Shown in pieces: positions 41,937-50,225 of a stretch of 64,000 nt of DNA. The notes under the pieces were generated by a model that did no database searches, had not been told where the DNA came from, and saw nothing but the letters and a program-made list of their open reading frames with translations. The position numbers were made by a program, and so were the translations under genes. This DNA comes from an uncultured Sulfitobacter sp. (GTDB taxonomy: Bacteria > Pseudomonadota > Alphaproteobacteria > Rhodobacterales > Rhodobacteraceae), in the NCBI RefSeq assembly GCF_947497275.1, contig NZ_CANMFS010000013.1, forward strand, positions 19,422 to 83,421. The letters run 5' to 3'. The stretch's first letter is position 1. Every line of letters starts with the position of its first letter.

Positions 41937-43302
41937 GGTCCAGCTGCCGCGCGAAAGTTACGATATCGACGTCGAAACCCTGATCATCGGCGCGGGCGCC
42001 TGTGGAATGGTTGCTGCACTTGCCGCGCACGAGGCGGGACAGGACGTTATGATTGTCGAAGCAGATCCGCTGCCGACCGGCTCAACCGCGCTCAGCGCCG
42101 GTCTGATCCCGGCCGCCGGCACCCGGTTTCAGCGCGCGGAAGCCATCGACGACACGCCCGACCTGTTTGCCGCAGATATCCGCGCAAAGGCCCACGACGA
42201 AAACGAGCACGCGCTGGAAAACGCGCTCGCGCAAGGGGCGGCTCCGGTGATCGAATGGCTGGCCGATAGGCACGGCCTGCCGTTTTCCGTCATCACCGAT
42301 TTCGATTACCCCGGCCACGCCCGGCGGCGGATGCACGGGCTGCCGGCCCGATCGGGAGCCGAGCTTATCGACGCGCTGCGCAGCAGGATCGAGGCGCTGG
42401 ACATTCCGCTGATCTGCGATCGCCGCGCCGATGTGCTTTACGCCAAGGGCGCTCGCGTGTCCGGCGCTCGCCTTACCCTACCCGACGGCAGCCACGAGAC
42501 CATTGGCGCGGGACGCATTATTCTTGCCTGCAACGGATTTGGGGGAAATCGCGAGATGGTGTCCGCTCACATGCCCGATATCGATAACGGGGTGTGGTTC
42601 GGCCACGACGGCAATCGGGGCGAGGCCGTGCTGTGGGGCACGGCGTTGGGCGCCGCCACCCGGCATCTCGGCGCGTATCAGGGCCACGGCAACGTCGCCC
42701 ACCCGCACGGGATACTGATCACATGGGCGGTCATCAGCCAAGGTGGTTTTCAGGTGAACATCGAAGGCAAACGCTTTTGGAACGAGGCGCAAGGCTATTC
42801 CGAGGCCGCGCGCGCCGTGCTCGCGCAACCGGGCGGTGTGGCATGGACCATTTTCGATGCGCGCATCGGGGGGACCGCACGGCAATTCGCCGACTTCAAA
42901 CAGGCGGAAACGCAGGGCGCGATATTACAGGCCGGCAGCATCGAAACACTGGAAGAACTTTGCAAGTTCCCGCGGGGCGTTCTTGCGGCCACAGTCGATG
43001 AACTCCCCTATGCAAAGACGGATTCCTTCGGACGCAACTGGGATGTGCCCCGCCTGCAGCCGCCGTTCTGCGCCGTTCAGGTGACAGGGGCGCTGTTCCA
43101 TACCCAAGGCGGTCTGGACATCGATCCTGACAGCGCGCTGGTGCGCCGGGCGTCCGGCGGTTGCTTCGACAACCTGTACGCCGCCGGAGGGGCGGCCTGC
43201 GGCGTATCGGGCGCAGGCGACAGCGGATATCTGTCCGGCAACGGTCTGCTGGCGGCCACGGTGCTTGGCTACATCGCTGGCACGCACCGCGTGCAGGGTT
43301 GA
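41923..43302 (+). CDS. FAD-dependent oxidoreductase, fumarate reductase/succinate dehydrogenase flavoprotein-like
   Basis: A 459-aa flavoprotein with the dinucleotide-binding motif GAGACG at residues 23-28, TALSAGLIPAAGTRF in the FAD-binding region, and a C-terminal GAGDSGYLSGNGLLAATVLG typical of FAD_binding_2 enzymes. Members desaturate or saturate succinate-like or ketosteroid substrates. Here it could interconvert a substituted succinate and fumarate or maleate to feed the LeuCD-type hydratase. Its ATG lies 14 nt inside the lyase gene. It ends one base before the convergent aminotransferase. Confidence 0.85.
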   Translation: MADPEVQLPRESYDIDVETLIIGAGACGMVAALAAHEAGQDVMIVEADPLPTGSTALSAGLIPAAGTRFQRAEAIDDTPDLFAADIRAKAHDENEHALENALAQGAAPVIEWLADRHGLPFSVITDFDYPGHARRRMHGLPARSGAELIDALRSRIEALDIPLICDRRADVLYAKGARVSGARLTLPDGSHETIGAGRIILACNGFGGNREMVSAHMPDIDNGVWFGHDGNRGEAVLWGTALGAATRHLGAYQGHGNVAHPHGILITWAVISQGGFQVNIEGKRFWNEAQGYSEAARAVLAQPGGVAWTIFDARIGGTARQFADFKQAETQGAILQAGSIETLEELCKFPRGVLAATVDELPYAKTDSFGRNWDVPRLQPPFCAVQVTGALFHTQGGLDIDPDSALVRRASGGCFDNLYAAGGAACGVSGAGDSGYLSGNGLLAATVLGYIAGTHRVQG

Positions 43303-43303
43303 G

Positions 43304-44443
43304 TCAAACCGGTGTGGCTGCCTGCCAATCCGAGAGCGCGCAGGAAAGCCGGTCGAGCCCGTCCGACAGATTGACCGACGCGCCGCCGCCCACGCCAAGA
43401 CGGATATGTCCGGGTTGATCATAGGCGCTGCCCGGCAGCACGAATGTGCGGTAAGGATCGCCCAGAAGGAATCGCGCGAACGCATCGCTGTCGATGCCCT
43501 CAGGCAAGCGGCCCAGCCCGATCAGACCAGCGCGCGGGCTGACCCAGCCAAGTCCCCGCTGCGCCGCGATCCACTCGTTCATCTGCGTCAGATGCGCCTT
43601 GCCCGCGCCGCGTGCCTGCGTCATTGCGGCGTCATAGCGGTCGGGGCGCAGTGCGACTTCGGCGATCACCTCGCCCATGATGTTCATGATTTCCGAAGAG
43701 TTTTCGCGCAGGATCACCGCATCGCGCACCATACCTGCATCGGGACAGATCAGCCACCCGGTGCGCAGGCCCTGCAGACCCAGCGCCTTGCTGACCGAGC
43801 CTGTGGTGATCCCGCGTGCGTACATCCCCGCGACGGAGGCCGCGCGCGGTCCGTTCCATTCCAGCCCGGCATAGACCTCGTCCACCAGCAGCCACGCACC
43901 CGCCCGGTCCGCGATGCGCACCACCTCGCGCAGCTCCGCATCCGACAAAAGATCCCCCGTGGGATTGTTGGGGTTGGTTAGAAAGATCATCCGCGTCTTT
44001 GCGGATACCGCATCCGCCAGCGCGTCCAGCGGCAGGTGCCATCCCTCCTCCTCGCGTCGCGTGACCTTGACGATATCCGCGCCGATCGCCTTGGCCAGAA
44101 CCTCGGCCTGCGGCCAGCCCGGCGTCTCGATCACGATCTCGTCGCCCGGCTGCACCAGCTGCATGATCGCCAGGTAATTCGCCTCTGCCGCACCGGCGGT
44201 GATCAGAACATCGGCAGGCGTGAACAGGCCGCCCAGACTCGCCTGCCGTAAGACGTGCTCCTTCAGCTCAGGCAGACCGGTAAAATCACGGTTGTTCCAG
44301 TCCAGCCTCAGCGTCGGATCAAGGTCGGGCAGGAAATCGCCAAGCACCGGAGAGTCAGCCAGCGAGAACCCCACGATGGCTTCAGGCTCCGCTTGCGTGG
44401 TCTCCAGAAGATATTGAAACAACGTGTGTATCTTGACTTTCAT
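43304..44443 (-). CDS. Pyridoxal-phosphate-dependent aminotransferase, class I/II fold
   Basis: A 379-aa fold-type I PLP enzyme. The Schiff-base lysine is K219 in TGSVSKALGLQGLRTGW, with the PLP-binding NPNNPTGDLLSDAEL and VDEVYAGLEW upstream. The N-terminus is MKVKIHTLFQYLLETTQ, and AEANYLAIMQLVQPGDEIVIETPGW forms the cofactor-loop region (quoted in part: LVQPGDEIVIETPGW). It would transaminate an amino acid or keto acid; the specificity is unknown. It is divergent from the metallo-hydrolase gene 45 bp away and may supply an amino-acid-derived intermediate. Confidence 0.87.
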   Translation of the reverse strand: MKVKIHTLFQYLLETTQAEPEAIVGFSLADSPVLGDFLPDLDPTLRLDWNNRDFTGLPELKEHVLRQASLGGLFTPADVLITAGAAEANYLAIMQLVQPGDEIVIETPGWPQAEVLAKAIGADIVKVTRREEEGWHLPLDALADAVSAKTRMIFLTNPNNPTGDLLSDAELREVVRIADRAGAWLLVDEVYAGLEWNGPRAASVAGMYARGITTGSVSKALGLQGLRTGWLICPDAGMVRDAVILRENSSEIMNIMGEVIAEVALRPDRYDAAMTQARGAGKAHLTQMNEWIAAQRGLGWVSPRAGLIGLGRLPEGIDSDAFARFLLGDPYRTFVLPGSAYDQPGHIRLGVGGGASVNLSDGLDRLSCALSDWQAATPV

Positions 44444-44488
44444 TCCGCGCCCTCGCTTACTCGCGTGCAGTTGCGCGAGGTGATTGAC

Positions 44489-45247
44489 ATGAAAAACCAA
44501 ACCCGCCTGAAGGGCAAACCCATTCGCATGGCGGTACTTGATTACGGTCTGTTTCAGGTCCACGCCAACGGGCGCATCATCGGCATCTGCGGCTTTGTCA
44601 TCCAGACGGACGCGGATGAGACCGTGCTGATCGACACCGGCTTTCCGCCCAAATACGCCGAAGATGCCAAGGCGGCGACGCGCGAGGATGATCTCGGCAG
44701 TTTCGGTCGCGTGCTGTCCGTGACGCCCGACAACATGGTCGGCCCGCAACTGGCCAAGCTGGGGCTGTCGAAATCCGACGTGACGCTGATGATCCAAAGC
44801 CACACGCACATCGACCATGTGGGCGATATGGCCGGTTTTCCCGGTGTGCCGATCCTGATCGCGGCGGCCGAGCGCGCCCTGCCCCGTCCGCTTTATTGGT
44901 CGGGTAAACAGTCGATGGACTGGCCCGACGCCGAGTATATTCTGATCGAAGAGGATACCGAAATCGGTCCTGGCTTTACCGTGCTGCTGTGTCCGGGCCA
45001 CGCGCCCGGCCAGCTTGCCTTCATGATCGACCTGCCCAACACCGGCGCGATCCTGCTGACCTCCGACGCGATCAGCCGCGCGGCGGAAATCGACGAGAAG
45101 TTCTCAGGATCATGGGATGAAACCCTGGCGATCCACCACGGCGCGCGGATCATGAAAATGGCGCAGGACCGCGACGCGATGGTGATCTATGGCCACAGCC
45201 CCGACCAGTGGCCGGACCTGAAAAAAGCGCCCGATTGGTTCACCTGA
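44489..45247 (+). CDS. MBL-fold metallo-hydrolase (lactonase-like)
   Basis: A 252-aa metallo-beta-lactamase-fold hydrolase. The metal motif HTHIDH spans residues 105-110, followed by GHAPGQ and the late IYGHSPDQW. The layout and VLIDTGFPP resemble N-acyl homoserine lactonases (AiiA/AttM type), so it may open a lactone. Whether this is quorum quenching or part of local catabolism cannot be told from sequence. GCGAGGTGATTGAC precedes the ATG. Confidence 0.84.
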   Translation: MKNQTRLKGKPIRMAVLDYGLFQVHANGRIIGICGFVIQTDADETVLIDTGFPPKYAEDAKAATREDDLGSFGRVLSVTPDNMVGPQLAKLGLSKSDVTLMIQSHTHIDHVGDMAGFPGVPILIAAAERALPRPLYWSGKQSMDWPDAEYILIEEDTEIGPGFTVLLCPGHAPGQLAFMIDLPNTGAILLTSDAISRAAEIDEKFSGSWDETLAIHHGARIMKMAQDRDAMVIYGHSPDQWPDLKKAPDWFT

Positions 45248-45250
45248 GGG

Positions 45251-45976
45251 CTACCGCACGTCGCGCCCCTGATTGAGGATGATGACATTGCCACTGGAGA
45301 TGTCACCGGCGGGGGAGATCAAAAACCCGACCCACGCGGCGATCTCGCTGGGCTGCATCGCGCGGCCGTGCGGCATCTGGGCAATCGCCTTGTCCAGCAC
45401 TTCCTTGCTCACCACGCCGAACAGCGGCGTTTCCGTCATTGCGGGAGCGATGGAATTTACCGCGATCTTGTCGGTTGCATAACGCCGCGCGAGGTCCTTG
45501 GTCAGCGTGTCGAGTGCAGCCTTCGACGCGCGGTAATGCGGCGGATCGAAGGCGTCGAAATTATACGCGCCGTTTGACGAGATATTGACGATCTTGCGCA
45601 CGCCCGCGCGCCCCATCATTTGCTTGACCGCCGCCTGACAACAGTGGAACGCGCCGGAAAAGTTCAGCGCCATCTGCTTTTCGAATTCGGCCTCGGGGAT
45701 ATCCGGGAACTCCGACATGAGACAGGTGCCCGCGTTGTTGACCAGCGCATCCACCCCGCCGTGCGCCGCCTCGATCCGGGCAAAGGCGGCGTTGGTCGCG
45801 GCCCCGTCCGTCAGGTCGGTGACGATACCGGTGAACCGGTCGTCCTGCGCCAGATCATCCAGACCGGCACGATCCACGTCCAGTCCGCAGACCAACATTC
45901 CGTCCTCCAACAGCTGCGCCACGATGGCGCGCCCCATACCGCCCGCGGCACCGGTGACAACGGCAATCTTCTTCAT
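45251..45976 (-). CDS. SDR family oxidoreductase
   Basis: A 241-aa short-chain dehydrogenase. The cofactor motif is TGAAGGMGRAIV at residues 8-19 with D at the end of beta-2 (CGLDVDRAG), which favours NAD over NADP. NNAGTC and catalytic YRASK follow. It converges with the metallo-hydrolase gene (3 bp between stops). The substrate is unknown. Confidence 0.85.
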   Translation of the reverse strand: MKKIAVVTGAAGGMGRAIVAQLLEDGMLVCGLDVDRAGLDDLAQDDRFTGIVTDLTDGAATNAAFARIEAAHGGVDALVNNAGTCLMSEFPDIPEAEFEKQMALNFSGAFHCCQAAVKQMMGRAGVRKIVNISSNGAYNFDAFDPPHYRASKAALDTLTKDLARRYATDKIAVNSIAPAMTETPLFGVVSKEVLDKAIAQMPHGRAMQPSEIAAWVGFLISPAGDISSGNVIILNQGRDVR

Positions 45977-46169
45977 ATCCCTGACCCTTTTTCATTCCTG
46001 CACGATCATGGAGTCATGTTTCGCGCACGGGAACAAGCGTACCTTGGCAAAGAAAGCAACTTCATCCCACTCACAAAGCCATCCCACCCACAAAGCCGTG
46101 CGACCGCGACAGCATCGACATCGGCGCGGACGGGGCGATGAACAGGATACAGCGGTTCTGCGACAATCT
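45977..46169. other. Short non-coding gap with a tandem 17-bp repeat
   Basis: No gene is supported. It contains the two adjacent 17-bp units at 46064-46080 and 46081-46097 (ATCCCACYCACAAAGCC, one mismatch). It presumably carries the promoter of the SDR gene on the minus strand. Confidence 0.5.
46064..46097. repeat. Tandem duplication of a 17-bp unit
   Basis: ATCCCACTCACAAAGCC is followed directly by ATCCCACCCACAAAGCC. One base differs. It lies in the gap upstream of the SDR gene and could be a recent slippage duplication or a paired protein-binding site. Confidence 0.7.
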
Positions 46170-47294
46170 TCAGGCACCGCACTGGATCTGGGATTTCAGC
46201 GCCTCGAACAACCGTTCTACATGATCCATTCGGGTGATCGCGCCGGGCGACAGGCGCAGGATCTGCCCGCGTGCGTCAACGTGGATGCGCCGCGTGCGCA
46301 AATGATCCACCAGCGCCGTTGCATCGACCCGGTCGGGCAGCCGCAACATCAGTGATCCGCCCCGCGCCGCAGCTGCTTGTGGGGAAGCGATCTGCATGCC
46401 AGCCGCCTCGGCCCGCGTCGCAATTGCTTTGGTCAAGCGGCGGTTGTGCGAGAGCAAGGTTTCCTGCGATCTATGCCACTTCAGCGCCGGAACAGATCCG
46501 ATGCACGCCATCAGGGAAGGCGTCCCGTGGTCGAACCGTCGCGCGTCTGGCGCGTAGGCAAAACCATCCAGTTCCCATGAAAACGGGTTTTCCTGCGAGA
46601 ACCATCCGCGCAGCTCCGGTGCGGCCTCGGCAATTAGATCGGCGCGCATCTGGACGATCCCCGCCCCCGGCGTACCGCACAGCCATTTCAACGTGGTGGA
46701 TACACAGAAATCGACGGGCGTGTCGCGCAACGAGAACGGAATGATGCCGATGCCTTGCGTCAGATCCACACCAACAAGCGATCCAATATCGCGCCCATGC
46801 GCCAACAACCGCCCCAGATCGGGACGGTGCGAGGCAGTCGACGTCACGAAGGTGAGAAGGGCAAGCCCCACATCCGTCCCCCAGGCCGCGATCATGTCGT
46901 CGTCCGTCACCCAAAACGCGCCCGCGCGCAGCGGGACGGTATCGAGCGTAAATCCCATCCGCCCCGCGAGACCGTTCAGCAGGAAATGAAGCGATGGAAA
47001 GCAGTCCGCTGCGATCAGGACACGCTTGCCCCGCAAACGCGCGCCCAGCGATCCCATCACGGAATAAAGCGCGGTCGTGACGTTGTCGGCAGAGGTGAGC
47101 GTGCCGGGCTCGGCACCGATCAGATCGCACCACAGGTCGATGAACTCCGCCCGCGCAGACAGCATCCCTGGCCATTGCGCATCGTCAACCGCCCCCCAGA
47201 CGCGGGCGAATTGGGCCAACGCCGCTTCCATGTCCTGCGCCTTTTGCGGGTACTGGCCGATGGAGTGGTACAGGAAATAGGCAGGGTCGGTCAT
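46170..47294 (-). CDS. Class V aminotransferase-fold enzyme (kynureninase-like)
   Basis: A 374-aa fold-type I PLP protein. The probable PLP lysine is in DFCVSTTLKWLCGTPGAG, preceded by GVDLTQGIG, which supplies the cofactor-binding Asp. The HGTPSLMACIGSVPALKW segment and the overall plan resemble kynureninase and related C-C or C-N lyases more than transaminases. Its reaction is not predictable. It is divergent from the tyrosine-phosphatase-like gene, with 94 bp between. Confidence 0.8.
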   Translation of the reverse strand: MTDPAYFLYHSIGQYPQKAQDMEAALAQFARVWGAVDDAQWPGMLSARAEFIDLWCDLIGAEPGTLTSADNVTTALYSVMGSLGARLRGKRVLIAADCFPSLHFLLNGLAGRMGFTLDTVPLRAGAFWVTDDDMIAAWGTDVGLALLTFVTSTASHRPDLGRLLAHGRDIGSLVGVDLTQGIGIIPFSLRDTPVDFCVSTTLKWLCGTPGAGIVQMRADLIAEAAPELRGWFSQENPFSWELDGFAYAPDARRFDHGTPSLMACIGSVPALKWHRSQETLLSHNRRLTKAIATRAEAAGMQIASPQAAAARGGSLMLRLPDRVDATALVDHLRTRRIHVDARGQILRLSPGAITRMDHVERLFEALKSQIQCGA

Positions 47295-47388
47295 GGCGGC
47301 TCCTTTTGTCCGAACCTATCCAGCGCCGCGTGGATCTTGAAGCCTCAATCGCGGCACGCTATCTATGAACAATGACAGGATTTCCCAC

Positions 47389-48141
47389 ATGAGCACCCCC
47401 GCGCGCCATCTCACCGTTCGCGGCACTTATAATCTGCGCGATCTGGGCGGATACACGACCGCACAGGGCACCCAGATACCGTGGCGTCGTTTTTTGCGCG
47501 CCGATTGCCTGCATCGTCTGGAGGACGGCGAAGCCTCGCGGCTGCATTTCGAAGGGCTGCGGCAAGTGGTCGACCTGCGCACACCCGCCGAAGTCATGGA
47601 GGCGCCAAGTCTGTTCGGCACGCATCCCGGCGTCGAGTTCGTCAATCTACCCCTGTTCGGGGCCCTGTCGCCCGCAGCACTCGCCGAGGGCGAGGCACCG
47701 GACGGCCATCCGCTGCTTGCCTTCTATGTCACGGCGATCGAAACCCGGGGAACGGCGATCCGCGACATTCTGAGCCGGATTTCCGAGGTGCGGGAAGGGG
47801 CCGTTCTGTTCAACTGTACCGCCGGAAAGGACCGGACCGGCATCATCGCGGCACTGCTCTTGGGAATTGCCGGCGTGACACCGCGCGAGATTGTCGCGGA
47901 TTACGCCATGACCGAGGCGCTGATTCCCGATCTCGTGGCGCAGTTCCTCGACGCCTCGCGCGCGCGGGGTGGTGATGTAGAGGCCTACGCGCGTCTGCTC
48001 GAAAGCCCTGCCAGCACGATGGCGGGGTTCCTGTCCTACATCGACGCGACCTACGGGTCGGTCATGGGATATATGGATCACATTGATCTGCCGCTCGATG
48101 CTGCGGCGCGGCTGCAATCGCGTCTGGGCCTCACGGGCTGA
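47389..48141 (+). CDS. Tyrosine phosphatase family protein (Y_phosphatase3-like)
   Basis: A 250-aa protein with the phosphate-binding loop CTAGKDRTG (C143 to R149), matching the C-x(5)-R signature, and the N-terminal NLRDLGGYTT found in IphP/LipA-type phosphatases. These act on phosphotyrosine or phosphoinositides, with uncertain physiological targets. The start at 47389 has AGGA about 9 nt upstream; an in-frame ATG at 47365 is possible. It converges with the SMP-30 gene, 3 bp apart. Confidence 0.83.
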   Translation: MSTPARHLTVRGTYNLRDLGGYTTAQGTQIPWRRFLRADCLHRLEDGEASRLHFEGLRQVVDLRTPAEVMEAPSLFGTHPGVEFVNLPLFGALSPAALAEGEAPDGHPLLAFYVTAIETRGTAIRDILSRISEVREGAVLFNCTAGKDRTGIIAALLLGIAGVTPREIVADYAMTEALIPDLVAQFLDASRARGGDVEAYARLLESPASTMAGFLSYIDATYGSVMGYMDHIDLPLDAAARLQSRLGLTG

Positions 48142-48144
48142 CGG

Positions 48145-48975
48145 TTACAGAATCACGCGGTGTTCACGCTGGCCCGTTGCCTGCGTCTCGCAGACAAAGG
48201 TCTTCCCCTCCATCGGACCGTCGAGTTTCACCGCCGCCGATGTGACGTAAAGTGTGCTCAGATCCGGTCCGCCGAAGGCCGGACAGCTTGATTGCCGTGC
48301 GCCCACACTGACTGCCCCCATGAAACTGCCATCCGCCCCATAGCGGGCCACCCGCGCGGACCCCCATTGGGCGATCCAAAGACATCCCTCCATGTCGACG
48401 ACGGCCCCGTCAGGGTTCAATCCTTCGTCGCGGGTATCTATGAACACCTCCGGCGCATCCTTGGGCCAACCTTCGGTATCGAGCGCCTGCCGCATCACCT
48501 GCCGGGCAGGCGTATCGGTGTAATAAGCGAATTGCCTGTCCGGCGTGAAGCAGATCGCGTTGGCGACGGTGATGTCCGTATACAACGTTTCTACCGTGCC
48601 GCGATAGTACCGGTGGATAGCACCTGCGCCCTTTTCAAAACGCCGCCCCATGCTGCCGATCCAGAACCCGCCAAATGGATCCGCACGGCCATCGTTCGAT
48701 CGGGTTATGGAATTATCCGCTTCCAGCGGGGCGATGTGTCGCTGCGCCCCAGTCTCCAGATCCAGCGTGAAAAGCTGCGTTTCCGACGCGACGAGCAGCG
48801 TATCGTGATCCACCCATCCCGCTGCCGAAACACGTTCGTCGAACTGCCGGACACGACCTTCACCGTAGAGCCGTTTGTTTATCACATCGAACCAGAACAA
48901 CGCCTGCCGTTCAGGATGCCACAGCGGCCCCTCCCCCAGCAGACATTGCGTTGCATCGAATATTTTTGCCGTCAT
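48145..48975 (-). CDS. SMP-30/gluconolactonase/LRE family protein
   Basis: A 276-aa six-bladed propeller lactonase. It starts with TQCLLGEGPLWHPERQALFW; Glu15 is the usual metal ligand. Later blades include NDGRADPFGGFWIGSMG and GLNPDGAVVDMEGCLWIAQWG, which hold the metal-binding Asn and Asp. It hydrolyses sugar-acid lactones such as galactono- or gluconolactone. Its ATG overlaps the DgoK-like stop codon, so a shared sugar-acid pathway is likely. Confidence 0.9.
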   Translation of the reverse strand: MTAKIFDATQCLLGEGPLWHPERQALFWFDVINKRLYGEGRVRQFDERVSAAGWVDHDTLLVASETQLFTLDLETGAQRHIAPLEADNSITRSNDGRADPFGGFWIGSMGRRFEKGAGAIHRYYRGTVETLYTDITVANAICFTPDRQFAYYTDTPARQVMRQALDTEGWPKDAPEVFIDTRDEGLNPDGAVVDMEGCLWIAQWGSARVARYGADGSFMGAVSVGARQSSCPAFGGPDLSTLYVTSAAVKLDGPMEGKTFVCETQATGQREHRVIL

Positions 48976-49817
48976 GGATACAGTTCCTCGTAGGCGCGGA
49001 TGAAACCGCGCAGCATCATATCGTCGCCGTCCAGGATCGCAGCCGGCACCCCCTGCCCTGTCAGCGCGGCGTGATACTGTGCCGCCAGAACGCCGGTACC
49101 GACAATGGAAACATCCTGCCCCAGCCAATAGGGGCGCGCGGCGGCAAGCTCCATTCCGATCAAGAGCGCCGCCACTTGCGCGTGCGCGACCTCCGGCGGC
49201 GCATCCTGCACCTGAATCGACGCGAGTGCCGCAGCCAGATTTTCCGGCCGTGACATCGCATCGCCCAACGCCTGCCCGAAAGCCGTTTCGTCCCACTTGT
49301 CGGATGACAGCATCGGCGCAAGACTGGAACGCGCCGCGATTACCTTGATGAGTTCCGGCGACAGAAAGCTGCGGAAACTGACGATTTCGCCGGCGCTGAT
49401 ATGGACCCAGACCGACCGCGCGCCGGGCAGGCACAGAACCCCATCCCACTCCGGACGCGCGGCCATGCAGCCGCTGATCTGCGCGATTTCGTGTCCGACC
49501 GCGTCTTTGGGTCGTGATTGCACAAGGCCCGGCAGAACATAGGCTTTCAGGCGCGGATCTTGGGCCTGCGATGCGGCAGGCGGCGCGCACGGCACCGGTA
49601 CCTGCGGCGCATCGTCAGCACCGGCACAGATCAACGGCATTGTACCATTGGTACCAATGTACGACCCGAGCAGCGGAAGGGCCGCGTCGACCACATTTTG
49701 CATCGAAGACGATTTCACATCCAGCGGAACCAGATGATCGTCAATCACGCGCCGCTGCTCCATCATTCGGATCCGGGCCGCGTCCGCCTGTACGTCTACA
49801 GCTATCCATCTTTCCAT
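48972..49817 (-). CDS. dgoK: 2-dehydro-3-deoxygalactonokinase-like protein with altered phosphate motif
   Basis: A 281-aa DgoK-family protein. The middle matches well: GHEIAQISGCMAARP and DGVLCLPGARSVWVHI. DgoK phosphorylates 2-dehydro-3-deoxygalactonate. However, the N-terminal ATP-phosphate motif, normally DWG-T/S-T-N, reads DVQADAAR, and the PGTHxKW motif reads PGARSVW. It may therefore be degenerate or altered in function. It is the first gene of a two-gene transcript with the SMP-30 lactonase, and no KDPGal aldolase gene is present in the window. Confidence 0.75.
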   Translation of the reverse strand: MERWIAVDVQADAARIRMMEQRRVIDDHLVPLDVKSSSMQNVVDAALPLLGSYIGTNGTMPLICAGADDAPQVPVPCAPPAASQAQDPRLKAYVLPGLVQSRPKDAVGHEIAQISGCMAARPEWDGVLCLPGARSVWVHISAGEIVSFRSFLSPELIKVIAARSSLAPMLSSDKWDETAFGQALGDAMSRPENLAAALASIQVQDAPPEVAHAQVAALLIGMELAAARPYWLGQDVSIVGTGVLAAQYHAALTGQGVPAAILDGDDMMLRGFIRAYEELYP

Positions 49818-50225
49818 CGGCGCTCTCCCTCGGACGATGTTAGCGGGTTCTTTCCGGCTTGCCCATCCACGCAGGCAGCCCCGGTTCGCGGCCTGTCGCG
49901 CGGCACTGGCAACGCCTGCACGAGATTAGTCATTGCATTTGATATAATCTGTGGCCTAATACAGGGACTAAGAGGGGATACACCCTTTCAGAGGCAGACA
50001 ACCCAACCAAGGCATCCGCAATGACGGTATCTTTTGGGTTCGCATGAAACCACGATGGAGGCGCAGCAGATCCTGACATTCGCATGAAAACAAAGGGCCC
50101 GCATGGTTGCAGCCATACGAGCCCATTCCGTCAATGTCCGCTTTGACACTGTCCGTTTGCTTACTCATGACAGTACCAAAGCAACCGAATCGCCGCAAGC
50201 CCTGCTTGCGGTGCAAGGAGCTTTT
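49818..50225. other. 408-bp structured leader upstream of the replication gene; possible origin/control region
   Basis: No gene is supported. It contains a perfect TATAAT (49943-49948) in an AT-richer patch, CTGT-N8-ACAG at 49949-49964, and an 11-bp direct repeat TTCGCATGAAA at 50039 and 50079 (40-bp period). Three hairpins follow: GGGC/ATGG...CCAT/GCCC (50095-50124), ACTGTC...GACAGT (50148-50174) and CCGCAAGC-CCT-GCTTGCGG (50193-50211). This density is unusual and fits an origin or RNA-based copy control. Confidence 0.55.
50193..50211 (+). promoter_or_regulatory. Tight hairpin just before the rep ribosome binding site
   Basis: Perfect 8-bp stem CCGCAAGC / GCTTGCGG with a 3-nt loop. AAGGAG (50215-50220) and the ATG (50226) follow directly. 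It may modulate translation of the putative initiator. Confidence 0.55.

Noticed and set aside
46098..46169. Short plus-strand frame after the tandem repeat as a gene remnant
   Set aside because: It is only about 24 codons, matches nothing I recognise and has no start or ribosome binding site.
49943..49948. TATAAT as the -10 box of the rep promoter
   Set aside because: The hexamer is perfect, but no acceptable -35 is found 16-18 bp upstream. It is mentioned only as part of the leader region.
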